This document shows positions 44,768 to 59,087 of a stretch of DNA of 64,000 nt, one piece after another (the first letter of the stretch is position 1; the number at the start of each line of letters is the position of its first letter). A program made the translations under genes and the position numbers. The notes beneath the pieces are model-generated. The model did not search any database, was not told the DNA's origin, and worked only from the letters and a program-made list of their open reading frames with translations. The stretch is from Candidatus Gallionella acididurans (GTDB lineage: Bacteria; Pseudomonadota; Gammaproteobacteria; Burkholderiales; Gallionellaceae): assembly GCA_001577345.1 (NCBI GenBank), contig LSLI01000004.1, positions 16,024 to 80,023 of the forward strand, in the 5' to 3' direction.

Positions 44768-45088
44768 TTAAATGGGGACAGACCACGTTTTGTTTTTACT
44801 GATTTCCTCATGCGTCCACAACGGATCGAGGTCTGCGCCATTCGGCCAAGTAAGTGCGCCGAGTTCAATGCTGACTTTCTGAAACAACTGAGCATCTTTG
44901 AGCGCCGCGTAAATCCCCGCACCAGGACTATTCACCAGCGCCGACATATCCACGATGCCGTTCGTGCCATCGTTGCATGTGATTGAGAGACGATAATCGG
45001 GCAGCATGTTAACAGCGCGCACGCGCCAGGCTGCCGCCGCCCTTAATCCAACGGCGATATTTTCTTGGGCAACTGTTTCGCTTGACAT
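44768..45088 (-). CDS. DUF2442-family protein
   Basis: 106 residues from the ATG at 45088, with GGAGG at a good distance; the frame is open to 45133. The DUF2442 domain covers about 25-95: AVNMLPDYRLSITCNDGTNG, VDMSAL, and LTWPNGADLDPLW. The last ten residues (SKNKTWSVPI) are encoded by copy 3 of the short GTGGTCTGTCCCC repeat. The gene overlaps the DUF4160 stop by 46 bases. DUF2442 and DUF4160 genes are often paired and have been suggested as toxin-antitoxin-like. Confidence 0.85.
   Translation of the reverse strand: MSSETVAQENIAVGLRAAAAWRVRAVNMLPDYRLSITCNDGTNGIVDMSALVNSPGAGIYAALKDAQLFQKVSIELGALTWPNGADLDPLWTHEEISKNKTWSVPI
44771..44794 (-). repeat. Short repeat AAACGTGGTCTGTCCCC-type, copy 3
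   Basis: Minus strand AAAACGTGGTCTGTCCCCAT, forming the C-terminal codons and nearly reaching the stop of the DUF2442 gene. Confidence 0.65.
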
Positions 45089-45303
45089 AGATTCCAATCC
45101 TCCATTAACTCGGCACGATGTAGTGCCGCCCATTCGAGCACGAGAGCTTGCGCGCGTCTCGGCAAACTACCCCTGATCACGTCCAGTGTCCGAATATCAA
45201 TCAAGGCCTCATATTCGCCATACAGTGCATGAAAATGGGGCGGCGCATGCTCACGCCAGAACATCTGGATCACGATCCCGAAAAACTGACTGATGGTTGG
45301 CAT
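45043..45303 (-). CDS. DUF4160-family protein
   Basis: 86 residues. The N-terminus MPTISQFFGIVIQMFWREHA and PPHFHALYGEYEALIDI are the DUF4160 hallmark, with a His-x-His pair. The C-terminus is Lys-rich. It overlaps the DUF2442 gene by 46 bases, so the two are surely co-translated. The pair is common in genomes and on mobile DNA, and its function is untested as far as I know. Confidence 0.85.
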   Translation of the reverse strand: MPTISQFFGIVIQMFWREHAPPHFHALYGEYEALIDIRTLDVIRGSLPRRAQALVLEWAALHRAELMEDWNLCQAKQLPKKISPLD

Positions 45304-45341
45304 GCACTCCCTCCTTATTGGCTAGTTTAGCAGCAACCCTA

Positions 45342-45367
45342 CCCTTCGACAGGCTTAGGGCGAAAGG
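45342..45367. repeat. Half-copy of the TTCGACAGGCT-AGGGCGAA element
   Basis: CCCTTCGACAGGCTTAGGGC then GAAAGG. Related to one arm of the inverted repeat at 19894-19963. Confidence 0.6.
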
Positions 45368-45370
45368 CTG

Positions 45371-45409
45371 CCCCCTCTCCCCTGCCCTCTCCCGCGAGGG
45401 GAGAGGGAG
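45371..45409 (+). repeat. GC-rich palindromic repeat, unit D
   Basis: CCCCCTCTCCCCTGCCCTCT then CCCGCGAGGGGAGAGGGAG. Same family and orientation as units A and C in hrpA. It abuts copy 1 of the ettA 3' end. Confidence 0.85.
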
Positions 45410-45459
45410 TGCGGTTAGCGACTGACCGGCTTGTACCAAATCCGCTTTGGCTTCGCTCC

Positions 45460-45508
45460 TAGCCATTCGACTAAGCGAGCATACGACGCTCGCTAAGTCG
45501 CTGGTTAT
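45460..45508. repeat. Roughly 50-base hairpin element, copy 1
   Basis: TAGCCATTCGACTAAGCGAG and C, loop ATACGAC, then GCTCGCTAAGTCGCTGGTTA T. A 13-base stem has a single A-A mismatch. It lies inside ettA copy 1. Confidence 0.82.
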
Positions 45509-45594
45509 CACCCAGCCGCTTGCGCTTGTCCGCCTCGTATTCCTGATAGTTGCCGTCGAAAAAGTTTCAGTGCGAATCACCTCCTGATGAAACC

Positions 45595-45645
45595 ACTAGC
45601 CATTCGACTAGGCCGCCACAATACAGCGACCAAGTCGCTGGATAC
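45595..45645. repeat. Roughly 50-base hairpin element, copy 2
   Basis: ACTAGCCATTCGACTAGGCC then GCCACAATACAGCGACCAAG and TCGCTGGATAC. Outer arms match copies 1 and 3; the inner stem differs and is less perfect. Confidence 0.75.
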
Positions 45646-45706
45646 GCCGCAAGGATGTGGGTGGCGATGCGGTCGAACAACCAGCGGCGCGGGATGGGGA
45701 CATCAC

Positions 45707-45979
45707 TTATCGCGCATTGGCTGCACTACTTTTGGTAGTACTACGTTTAATGGTCGTAGCACTTGCTGGCCGTTTTTTAATAACTGCCAAACGCGCAACA
45801 CCCACCAGTGATTCAAGCGCCGAATTCACTGCCTCATTGGTCGGAAATATTTTTGCCAACTCTGGAGTGAGTAACACCAGATTGCTGCCTTTCTGGAAGG
45901 CTGCGTGATGTTTGCCGCGGACGCCTTTTTCGAGGTCTTCGCGACGATATTCGGCGCGCATTTCTTCAGTCTTCTTCAT
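45707..45979 (-). CDS. brnA: BrnA-type antitoxin
   Basis: 90 residues from the ATG at 45979 with AAGGA upstream; an in-frame ATG at 45994 is also possible. MKKTEEMRAEYRREDLEKGV, RGKHHAAFQKGSNLVLL and PELAKIFPTNEAVNSALESL fit the BrnA family: a disordered N-terminal toxin-binding part and a C-terminal ribbon-helix-helix-like DNA-binding part. The Lys/Thr/Ser/Ala tail is longer than usual. Its start overlaps brnT by 14 bases. It normally neutralises BrnT and represses the operon. Confidence 0.86.
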   Translation of the reverse strand: MKKTEEMRAEYRREDLEKGVRGKHHAAFQKGSNLVLLTPELAKIFPTNEAVNSALESLVGVARLAVIKKRPASATTIKRSTTKSSAANAR

Positions 45980-46238
45980 AAATTTTCCTTTCACGTTTAG
46001 TAGCTACTCGTGCACTGACCAAGCGAATCTTGCCCCGGCGCTCCGTGTATATCACTGCAAGAACTCGCCCTTTGCTGGACATACCAAACGACAACCAGCG
46101 CACCTCGCCCACTGAATGATCCGGATCGGGAAAAGCAAGCTCCATTGCATCCCCGAATACGGAAGCCGCTTTTTCGAAGCTGACTTTATGCTTCTTGAAG
46201 TTTTGCGCAGCTTTAACTGGATCGGCTTCAAACTCCAT
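45966..46238 (-). CDS. brnT: BrnT-type ribonuclease toxin
   Basis: 90 residues. Hallmarks: MEFEADPVKAAQNFKKHKVS, FEKAASVFGDAMELAFPDPD and RVLAVIYTERRGKIRLVSAR with the basic catalytic side. BrnT has a RelE-like fold and cleaves RNA. The gene precedes brnA as usual. The module lies between two extra ettA 3' ends and two GC-rich repeat units. Confidence 0.9.
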   Translation of the reverse strand: MEFEADPVKAAQNFKKHKVSFEKAASVFGDAMELAFPDPDHSVGEVRWLSFGMSSKGRVLAVIYTERRGKIRLVSARVATKRERKIYEED

Positions 46239-46279
46239 GAGTCATTATTCCATGTGCTGAATTTGTTGTGTGGCTAACT

Positions 46280-46375
46280 TCTCCCCCACCCAACCCTCTG
46301 GGTGAAACAACTAGCCATTCGACTAGGCTGCAAACGACCGCAGCCAAGTCGCCGGTTATCCCGGAGGGAGAGGGG
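46280..46375 (+). repeat. GC-rich palindromic repeat, unit E, split by a hairpin element
   Basis: CTCCCCCACCCAACCCTC (46281-46298) and CCCGGAGGGAGAGGGG (46360-46375) are the two halves of one repeat unit. Between them sits hairpin copy 3 (46310-46359) with about ten flanking bases, inserted at the tip of the palindrome. Confidence 0.8.
46310..46359. repeat. Roughly 50-base hairpin element, copy 3
   Basis: ACTAGCCATTCGACTAGGCT GC is the left arm, loop AAACGACC, then GCAGCCAAGTCGCCGGTTAT. A 12-base stem with one A-A mismatch in the same place as in copy 1, though the inner stem bases differ. Confidence 0.82.
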
Positions 46376-46385
46376 ATGAGAGCGG

Positions 46386-46439
46386 TTAGCGGCTGATCGG
46401 CTTGTACAGCATCCGCACGGCTTCGCCCTTTCTTCCATC
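46386..46439 (-). pseudogene. Extra copy 2 of the ettA 3' end
   Basis: 18 codons reading DGRKGEAVRMLYKPISR and TAA, directly after the true ettA stop at 46441. It matches the C-termini of EttA homologues (compare AKPKRIRYKPISR of intact ettA) but is diverged, as if left by a different incoming copy. Confidence 0.75.
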
Positions 46440-46440
46440 T

Positions 46441-48105
<1,665 letters not shown>

Positions 48106-48423
48106 GTGCTGTATCTCTAGTATGGATCGGAAAGGGCGTAGCTTACCGCAAAGCGCCGCCAACTAAAAACGGATGGCCGGAATCGGGCAACATACCGGGC
48201 ATCTGGTGCAGGCTGCACAAAACGTCTGCCTGTCCGGTCAGATGACCATATGTGGCCGCCGCTCCCGTACCCCGAATTTAATTTCGGCCCGCGCGGCCAT
48301 TCGGGTGTACGGATATTTATCGTTAGGGTATTCTTGCTGTCTGATGCATCCAATCCCTGGAGGAACCGTGGCTTTACCCCTTTTCTGCGACACCGCCGGC
48401 GATAGCACCGCCTGCCCGGCCAT

Positions 48424-48648
48424 ATGATCATCCATCACCGCCACGCCCATCCGATATTTTCGCTGCTGATGTCGATGATCGTGGCTTTCATCGTGACTCT
48501 GATATTGACGGTCGTCAATTTTGGCTCCCAGAATTTTTTCCTGCACTGGGCGCGCAGCTTCATGATCGCATGGCCGATCGCCTTCATCTCGGTGCTGGTG
48601 ATTTCGCCGCGCGTGCACAGACTGGTGAAATGGCTGACGGCGCAGTGA
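48424..48648 (+). CDS. DUF2798 small membrane protein
   Basis: 74 residues with two hydrophobic helices (PIFSLLMSMIVAFIVTLIL and FMIAWPIAFISVLVIS) and the C-terminal PRVHRLVKWL motif. It fits the DUF2798 family of two-helix membrane proteins, function unknown. A frame on the opposite strand (48238-48666) is not convincing. A strong terminator follows at 48689. Confidence 0.8.
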   Translation: MIIHHRHAHPIFSLLMSMIVAFIVTLILTVVNFGSQNFFLHWARSFMIAWPIAFISVLVISPRVHRLVKWLTAQ

Positions 48649-48688
48649 TGCGCCGATAGTCGGCACCCCGATTCATCGCCAGACAAAA

Positions 48689-48719
48689 AACCGCAGGGGA
48701 TGCCTGCGGTTTTTTTAAT
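48689..48719 (+). terminator. Rho-independent terminator after the DUF2798 gene
   Basis: CCGCAGG-GGATG-CCTGCGG followed by TTTTTTT, with a run of A before the stem, so it may act in both directions. Confidence 0.9.
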
Positions 48720-48728
48720 TGGATATTA

Positions 48729-49390
48729 ATGTTTGTGCAGGAGCGGGAATCCAGAATGTCTTGTCATTGCAACAAGGCTTCAGCTGCGAGCGAAGAGCGG
48801 CAGAGGCGAAGCCGACGCGGCAATCCAGGACATGTTGTCATTGCGAGAAGGCGAAGCCGACGTGGCAATCCAGATGGCTTAAAAAAATGCATCTTTGACT
48901 CACTGGATTGCTTCATTTCATTCGCAATGACGGCAATGCATCTTTAGTCTCGCTGGATTGCTTCACTCCGTTCGCAATGACGGCAAGGATGTCTGAATTA
49001 TGGAAGTATCAACAATGTTTGTGCAGGAGCGGGAACCCAGAGTGCCTTGTCATTGCAACAAGGCTTCAGCTGCGAGCGAAGCGTGGCAGAGGCAAAGCCG
49101 ACGCGGCAATCCAGGACATGTTGTCATTGCGAGAAGGCGAAGCCGACGTGGCAATCCAGATGGTTTAAAAATGCATTTTTGCCACCTGGATTACTTCACT
49201 TTGTTCGCAATGACGGCTTCGCGGGCCGTTTCGGCAATAGTCCACAGAATTTGTAGGAGCGGCCCATGGCCGCGATCGGTTTTCTGTTCGCGGGCATGGC
49301 CCGCTCCTACAATGCCGCACTTCGTTCGCAATGACGGCAATGCATCTTTAGTCTCGCTGGATTGCTTCACTCCGTTCGCAATGACGGCGA
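48729..49390. repeat. Duplicated cluster of dispersed intergenic repeats
   Basis: Two imperfect direct copies begin TGTTTGTGCAGGAGCGGGAA at 48731 and 49017. Each carries TTGTCATTGCAACAAGGCTT, AAGCCGACGTGGCAATCCAG and CTGGATTGCTTCACTCCGTT segments. They are the same families as the array at 30976-31650, in reverse orientation. Within copy 2 a separate REP-like hairpin (TTGTAGGAGCGGCCCATGGC to CGGGCATGGCCCGCTCCTAC, 49250-49312) is inserted. No gene is recognised in this 787-base gap. Confidence 0.85.
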
Positions 49391-49435
49391 AGCATCAATA
49401 ATTGGTGTTGCAGGGTCCCTAATGCTCCGGAACGT

Positions 49436-50500
49436 TCAGTGGTATTTGCGGCTGAGCTCATGCACCGACTTGACCAGCGCCGCGACGTTCTCCGGGTTGG
49501 TATGTTGCGAGATGCCATGGCCGAGATTGAACACATGGCCGCTGCCGAAGCCATAGCTGGCAAGGATGCGGTCAACTTCCGCATGTATTGCATCTGGCGA
49601 CGCGAACAGCACGGCGGGATCCATGTTGCCCTGCAGCGCGACCTTGTTGCCGACGCGCAGGCGCGCGATGCCGATGTCTATGGTCCAGTCCAGCCCCACT
49701 GCATCGCAGCCGGTATTGGCGATGCCCTCCAGCCACAGGCCGCCGCCCTTGGTGAACACGATGGACGGGATTTTCACGCCGTCCTTTTCCTTGATCAGGC
49801 CGGCCACGATGCGCTGCGTGTAAGCCAGCGAGAATTCGTGGAATGCCGCATGGGACAGCACGCCGCCCCATGAATCGAAAATCATCACGGCCTGCGCGCC
49901 GGCCTCGATCTGCGCATTCAGGTAAGCGATCACCGCCTGGGTGGTCACCTCGAGGATGTGGTGCATCAGTTTGGGTTCGTTGTACATCAGCGTCTTCACC
50001 CTGGCGTAATCGTCGCTGCCGCCGCCTTCAACCATGTAGCAGGACAGCGTGAACGGGCTGCCGGAGAAGCCGATCAGCGGAATGCGCCCGTCCAGCGCCT
50101 TGCGGATCTGCGACACGGCATCGGTGACGTATTTCAAATCCTTGCCGATGTCAGGCACGCGCAGCGCCTTGATCGCAGCTTCGTCGCGCAGCGGATGCTT
50201 GAACTTGGGACCTTCGCCATCGGAAAAATACAGCCCAAGGCCCATCGCATCCGGCACGGTCAGGATATCCGAGAACAGGATGGCGGCATCCAGCGGGTAA
50301 CGGTCTACCGGCTGCAGCGTGACCTCGGTGGCGTAGTCTGGGTTTTTGCACAGGCCGAGGAAGCTGCCGGCACGCTTGCGTGTCTCGCGGTATTCGGGCA
50401 GAAAACGACCGGCCTGGCGCATCATCCACATCGGCGTGTATTCGGTAGGCTGATGCAGCAGGGCGCGCAAAAAGGTGTCGTTCTTTAGTTTAAAGTTCAT
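49436..50500 (-). CDS. hemE: Uroporphyrinogen decarboxylase
   Basis: 354 residues. Hallmarks: [14 protein letters not shown] near the N-terminus, [17 protein letters not shown] with the catalytic Asp, [20 protein letters not shown] and [13 protein letters not shown] near the C-terminus. It removes four carboxyl groups from uroporphyrinogen III to give coproporphyrinogen III in heme synthesis. It lies downstream of gltD on the same strand with a palindromic gap of 105 bases, so it could be separately transcribed. Confidence 0.96.
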   Translation of the reverse strand: MNFKLKNDTFLRALLHQPTEYTPMWMMRQAGRFLPEYRETRKRAGSFLGLCKNPDYATEVTLQPVDRYPLDAAILFSDILTVPDAMGLGLYFSDGEGPKFKHPLRDEAAIKALRVPDIGKDLKYVTDAVSQIRKALDGRIPLIGFSGSPFTLSCYMVEGGGSDDYARVKTLMYNEPKLMHHILEVTTQAVIAYLNAQIEAGAQAVMIFDSWGGVLSHAAFHEFSLAYTQRIVAGLIKEKDGVKIPSIVFTKGGGLWLEGIANTGCDAVGLDWTIDIGIARLRVGNKVALQGNMDPAVLFASPDAIHAEVDRILASYGFGSGHVFNLGHGISQHTNPENVAALVKSVHELSRKYH

Positions 50501-50515
50501 AACTGTCCTATGAAA

Positions 50516-50603
50516 ATCTTATCCGCAGATTTCGCAGATTACACAGATTAAAAACCAAACAAAAATCTGCGCGAACCTGCGAAATCTGCGGACAAAAGAT
50601 TTT
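50516..50603. repeat. Inverted repeat of the ATCTGCGAAATCTGCGG type
   Basis: AATCTTATCCGCAGATTTCG pairs with CGAAATCTGCGGACAAAAGA across a spacer that is itself partly palindromic (AGATTACACAGATT, AAAAATCTGCGCG). It fills the gap between gltD and hemE and may act as a transcript hairpin. Similar elements are dispersed in many genomes. Confidence 0.78.
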
Positions 50604-50605
50604 AT

Positions 50606-52059
50606 TTATCGGGGTAACACTGACGAGCCCATCAGGAATTCGTCGACGGATCTTGCGCATTGGCGGCCTTCGCGTATCGCCCACACCACCAGCGATTGCC
50701 CGCGGCGCATGTCGCCGGCGGCGAATACCTTGTCTATTCCGGTGCGGTAAGTCTCCGTGTCGGCCTTGATGTTGCCGCGCGCGTCCTTTTCCACACCGAA
50801 GGCATCCAGCACCTTCTGCTCCGGGCTGACGAAGCCCATTGCCAGCAATACCAGGTCGGCCTTGAGTTCAAATTCGCTGCCGGCAATCTCGTTCATCTTG
50901 CCGTCTTTCCATTCGACGCGAACCGCGCGCAGCTTCTCGACCTTGCCGTTGTTGCCGATGAATTCCTTGGTGACGATGGCCCAGTCGCGATTCGCGCCTT
51001 CCTCGTGCGAGCTGGAGGTGCGCAGCTTCATCGGCCAGTTCGGCCACACCAGCGGCTTGTTCTCGTGCTCGGGCGGGCGCGGCATCACTTCGATCTGCGT
51101 GACCGACAGCGCGCCGTGGCGATTAGAAGTGCCGACGCAATCGGAGCCGGTATCACCGCCGCCGATCACGACCACATGCTTGCCCGCGGCGGAAATCGGA
51201 TTCTTGCCGTCCCCCGCTATTTCCTTGTTCTGCGGAATCAAAAACTCCAGCGCGTAGTGCACGCCGTTCAATTCGCGACCGGGAACAGGCAAGTCACGCG
51301 CGGCTTCGGCGCCGCCGGACAGGATCACCGCATCGAACTTCTTCAGCAACTCGGCGGGACTGATGGTTTTTTTGGCATCGTTGGCGACGTATTTGGCGGG
51401 CGCTTCCTTGCCGATGAAGGTGCCGGTCTGGAAGGTCACGCCCTCGGCTTCGAGCTGCGCCATACGCCAGTCGATCAATCGCTTGTCGAGCTTGAAGTCG
51501 GGGATGCCGTAGCGCAGCAATCCGCCGATGCGGCTGTTCTTCTCGAACACCGTGACGCTGTGGCCGACGCGCGCCAGCTGCTGCGCGGCAGCCAAGCCTG
51601 CGGGGCCGGAGCCGACCACGGCAACTTTCTTGCCGGTCTTCTTCTCGGGCGGTTGCGGCACGACCCAGCCGTTCTCGCCGCCCTTGTCGATGATCGCGTG
51701 CTCGATGGACTTGATGCCCACCGCATCGTTGTTGATGTTCAGCGTGCAGGACGCCTCGCACGGCGCGGGGCAGACACGTCCGGTGAACTCGGGAAAGTTG
51801 TTGGTGGAATGCAGCACGTCCAGCGCTTCGCGCCAGTTGCCGCGGTACACCAGGTCGTTCCAGTCCGGGATGATGTTGTTGACTGGGCAGCCCGTGGTGC
51901 AGAACGGAATGCCGCAATCCATGCAGCGGGCGCCCTGTGTCTTCGCCTGCTCATCGTTCAGGTGCAGCACGAACTCGTGGTAGTTCTGGCGGCGGTCCGC
52001 CACCGGCAAGCTGGCCTCGCTGAGGCGCTTGAATTCCATGAACCCGGTTGGCTTACCCA

Positions 52060-52060
<1 letters not shown>
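50606..52060 (-). CDS. gltD: Glutamate synthase (NADPH) small subunit
   Basis: 484 residues. N-terminal Fe-S region with [17 protein letters not shown] and [12 protein letters not shown]-binding [16 protein letters not shown], and NADPH-binding [17 protein letters not shown]-terminal FAD motif [18 protein letters not shown]. It passes electrons from NADPH to GltB. The ATG shares one base with the gltB stop (TAATG), so the subunits are coupled. Confidence 0.96.
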
Positions 52061-56736
<4,676 letters not shown>

Positions 56737-56760
56737 CTACATCCACCCATCAAAATCAAT

Positions 56761-56788
56761 AAAGCAAAAAATGGCGACACACGTCGCC
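56761..56788 (-). terminator. Rho-independent terminator downstream of dgt
   Basis: On the minus strand GGCGAC-GTGT-GTCGCC is followed by ATTTTTTGCTTT. It separates the dgt transcript from gltB. Confidence 0.8.
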
Positions 56789-56874
56789 ACGTCAAAATTC
56801 AAAAGCGAAAGGGCGGAAATTCTACCTTGTCTGGGGGTGATGGGCAACCGCACCGAACGGCGCGGGTTTGGCAA

Positions 56875-57999
56875 CTAGACTCCTTCTTCCACCGCAAAGA
56901 TGCGGCGATGCTCGCGGATGGCGTAGCGGTCGGTCATCCCGGCGATGTAGTCGGCAACCGCGCGGGCGAGGCCATGTTCGGCGAGACTCTGGAATTGCGG
57001 CGGCAACAGGCGGCTGTCCGCCATGAACACGCCGAACAGGTCGCCGATGATGCGCTGCGCCTTGGCACTCATGCGCAGCACGCGGTAATGGCGATACAGG
57101 TGGATACGCAGGAAATTTTTCAGCGCGCGCTGCTGCTCATTGATCTCCGGACTGTAGGCGATCATCGCCGGGGCGCTGCGCACGTCTTCCAGCGTAACGG
57201 GGGTTTGCGAGCGGATATTCGACTCGCTCTGCCGGATCAGGTCGGTCACCAGCGCGTTGATCATGCGCCGCACGGTTTCATGCACCACGCGCCGCTCCGG
57301 CAGATCGGGATAGGCCTGCCGCACCTCGCTCAATTGCGTGGCGACCAGCGGCACCGCCTCCAGCTGTTCCAGCGTGATCAGGCCGGAGCGCAGGCCGTCA
57401 TCCACATCGTGGTTGTTGTAGGCGATCTCGTCGGCCAGATTTGCGACCTGCGCTTCCAGCGAGGGACGGCGGCTGTTCAGGAAGCGCTCGCCGAGCTCGC
57501 CGAGCTTCGCGGCGTTGTCCGCCGAGCAATGCTTGAGGATGCCCTCGCGTGTTTCAAAGCACAGGTTCAGTCCGTCGAATTCGGCATAGCGCTCTTCCAG
57601 CTTGTCCACGACGCGCAGCGATTGCAGGTTGTGCTCGAATCCGCCGTGGATCTTCATGCAGGCGTTCAACGCGTCCTGGCCGGCATGACCGAACGGAGTG
57701 TGCCCCAGGTCGTGCGCCAGCGAGATCGCTTCGGCAAGGTCTTCGTTCAGGCGCAGGCGCCTCGCGATGGAACGCGCGATCTGCGCGACCTCGATGCTGT
57801 GGGTCAGCCGGGTGCGGAACAGGTCGCCTTCGTGATTCACGAATACCTGGGTCTTGTATTCGAGGCGGCGGAATGCGCCGGAATGAATGATGCGGTCGCG
57901 GTCGCGCTGGAATTCGCTGCGACCCTGCGGCGCATCCTCGGCTATTTTCCTGCCGCGCGTATTGCCTTCAGAGACTGCGTAGGGGGCGAGTTCAGCCAT
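56875..57999 (-). CDS. dgt: dGTP triphosphohydrolase-like protein
   Basis: 374 residues from the ATG at 57999 ([20 protein letters not shown]); the frame is open to 58050. HD-domain metal ligands are in [29 protein letters not shown] and [18 protein letters not shown]. It belongs to the shorter Dgt type 2 group, which hydrolyses dNTPs to deoxynucleosides and triphosphate. The start overlaps aroB by 8 bases. The aroK-aroB-dgt order is common in betaproteobacteria. Confidence 0.93.
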   Translation of the reverse strand: MAELAPYAVSEGNTRGRKIAEDAPQGRSEFQRDRDRIIHSGAFRRLEYKTQVFVNHEGDLFRTRLTHSIEVAQIARSIARRLRLNEDLAEAISLAHDLGHTPFGHAGQDALNACMKIHGGFEHNLQSLRVVDKLEERYAEFDGLNLCFETREGILKHCSADNAAKLGELGERFLNSRRPSLEAQVANLADEIAYNNHDVDDGLRSGLITLEQLEAVPLVATQLSEVRQAYPDLPERRVVHETVRRMINALVTDLIRQSESNIRSQTPVTLEDVRSAPAMIAYSPEINEQQRALKNFLRIHLYRHYRVLRMSAKAQRIIGDLFGVFMADSRLLPPQFQSLAEHGLARAVADYIAGMTDRYAIREHRRIFAVEEGV

Positions 58000-59077
58000 G
58001 TACACAAGCCTGCAAGGTTTGCTGCAGCAGGGCCGGCGGCACATCGCCATAGACCACGGCCCGGCCGACCTGCCTGAGCAGCACGAAGCGCATCTTGCCG
58101 CCCTCGACTTTCTTGTCCAGCCCCATCAGCTCCAGATATTTGTCCGCGCCCAAATCGGGTGCGACCACCGGCAATCCGGCTCGCTCGAACAGCTTGCGGA
58201 TGCGCGCCACATCCTGCGCGTCTATCCAGCCCAGGCGCTGCGACAGGTCCGCCGCCATGATGGTGCCTGCCGCGACGCCTTCGCCGTGCAGCCACACGCC
58301 GTAGCCCATGCCCGACTCGATCGCGTGTCCAAATGTGTGGCCCAGATTCAACAGCGCGCGTTCGCCGCTCTCGCGCTCGTCCGCCGCGACCACATCGGCC
58401 TTGTTCCGGCAGCTGCGCGCGATTGCGTATTGCAGCGCGGCGGTATCCCGTGCCAGCAATTTGTCCATGTTCTGCTCCAGCCATTCGAGGAAGGGCAGAT
58501 CGCGGATCAGGCCATACTTGATGACCTCGGCCATGCCGGCCGCCAGCTCATTGTCCGGCAAAGTATTCAGCGTGGCTGTATCCGCCAGCACCAGCTGCGG
58601 CTGGTAGAACGCGCCTATCATGTTCTTGCCCAAGGGATGATTGATGCCGGTCTTGCCGCCCACCGATGAATCCACCTGTGCCAGCAACGTGGTCGGTATC
58701 TGGATGAACGGCACGCCGCGCAAATAGGTCGCTGCGGCAAAACCGGTCATGTCACCGATCACGCCGCCGCCCAGCGCGATCAGCGGCGTGCTGCGCTCGC
58801 AGCGATTTTTCAGCAGCGCGTCGTAGATCATATTCAGCGTGTCGGCATTTTTGTACTCCTCGCCGTCAAGCAGAATTACGGTCACGCTGCTGACGCCGAC
58901 AGCCTGCAAGGTATGCTGCAGCCTTGCCAGGTAAAGCGGGGCAACCGTGGTATTGGTCACGATGGCAACGCGCTTGCGCGGCACATGCGCCTGCAGCAAT
59001 TCTGCCCGGTCGAGCAGGCCGTTGCCGATGTGTATCGGATAGCTGCGTTCGCCCAACCCTACACTCAGTGTTTGCAT
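57992..59077 (-). CDS. aroB: 3-dehydroquinate synthase
   Basis: 361 residues from the ATG at 59077 ([20 protein letters not shown]), which aligns with other AroB starts and has GGGAG just upstream; an ATG at 59098 would add seven residues. Motifs: [49 protein letters not shown] and [12 protein letters not shown] with metal ligands. It makes 3-dehydroquinate from DAHP in the shikimate pathway. Confidence 0.95.
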   Translation of the reverse strand: MQTLSVGLGERSYPIHIGNGLLDRAELLQAHVPRKRVAIVTNTTVAPLYLARLQHTLQAVGVSSVTVILLDGEEYKNADTLNMIYDALLKNRCERSTPLIALGGGVIGDMTGFAAATYLRGVPFIQIPTTLLAQVDSSVGGKTGINHPLGKNMIGAFYQPQLVLADTATLNTLPDNELAAGMAEVIKYGLIRDLPFLEWLEQNMDKLLARDTAALQYAIARSCRNKADVVAADERESGERALLNLGHTFGHAIESGMGYGVWLHGEGVAAGTIMAADLSQRLGWIDAQDVARIRKLFERAGLPVVAPDLGADKYLELMGLDKKVEGGKMRFVLLRQVGRAVVYGDVPPALLQQTLQACVHG

Positions 59078-59087
59078 GATCTCCCGG

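Larger units (their letters stand above)
45415..45693 (-). pseudogene. Extra copy 1 of the ettA 3' end
   Basis: On the minus strand the segment matches ettA codons for DSH, FFDGNYQEYEADKRKRLG, then AKPKRIWYKPVSR and a TAA. Differences from intact ettA (46441 onward) are largely at third positions (GAG/GAA, AAG/AAA, CTG/TTG), so this is a diverged homologue, not a fresh duplicate. Two roughly 50-base hairpins (45460-45508 and 45595-45645) interrupt it and break the frame. Confidence 0.82.

Noticed and set aside
45251..45580. Minus-strand frame of 109 codons
   Set aside because: Crosses a repeat unit, the end of the DUF4160 gene and an ettA-tail fragment. It is a chance frame.
48238..48666. 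Minus-strand frame of 142 codons opposite the DUF2798 gene
   Set aside because: His/Arg-rich and antisense to a two-helix membrane protein that fits a known family.
48729..49401. Frames of 60-130 codons in the second repeat cluster
   Set aside because: All are built from repeat sequence and recur in each copy; no coding support.
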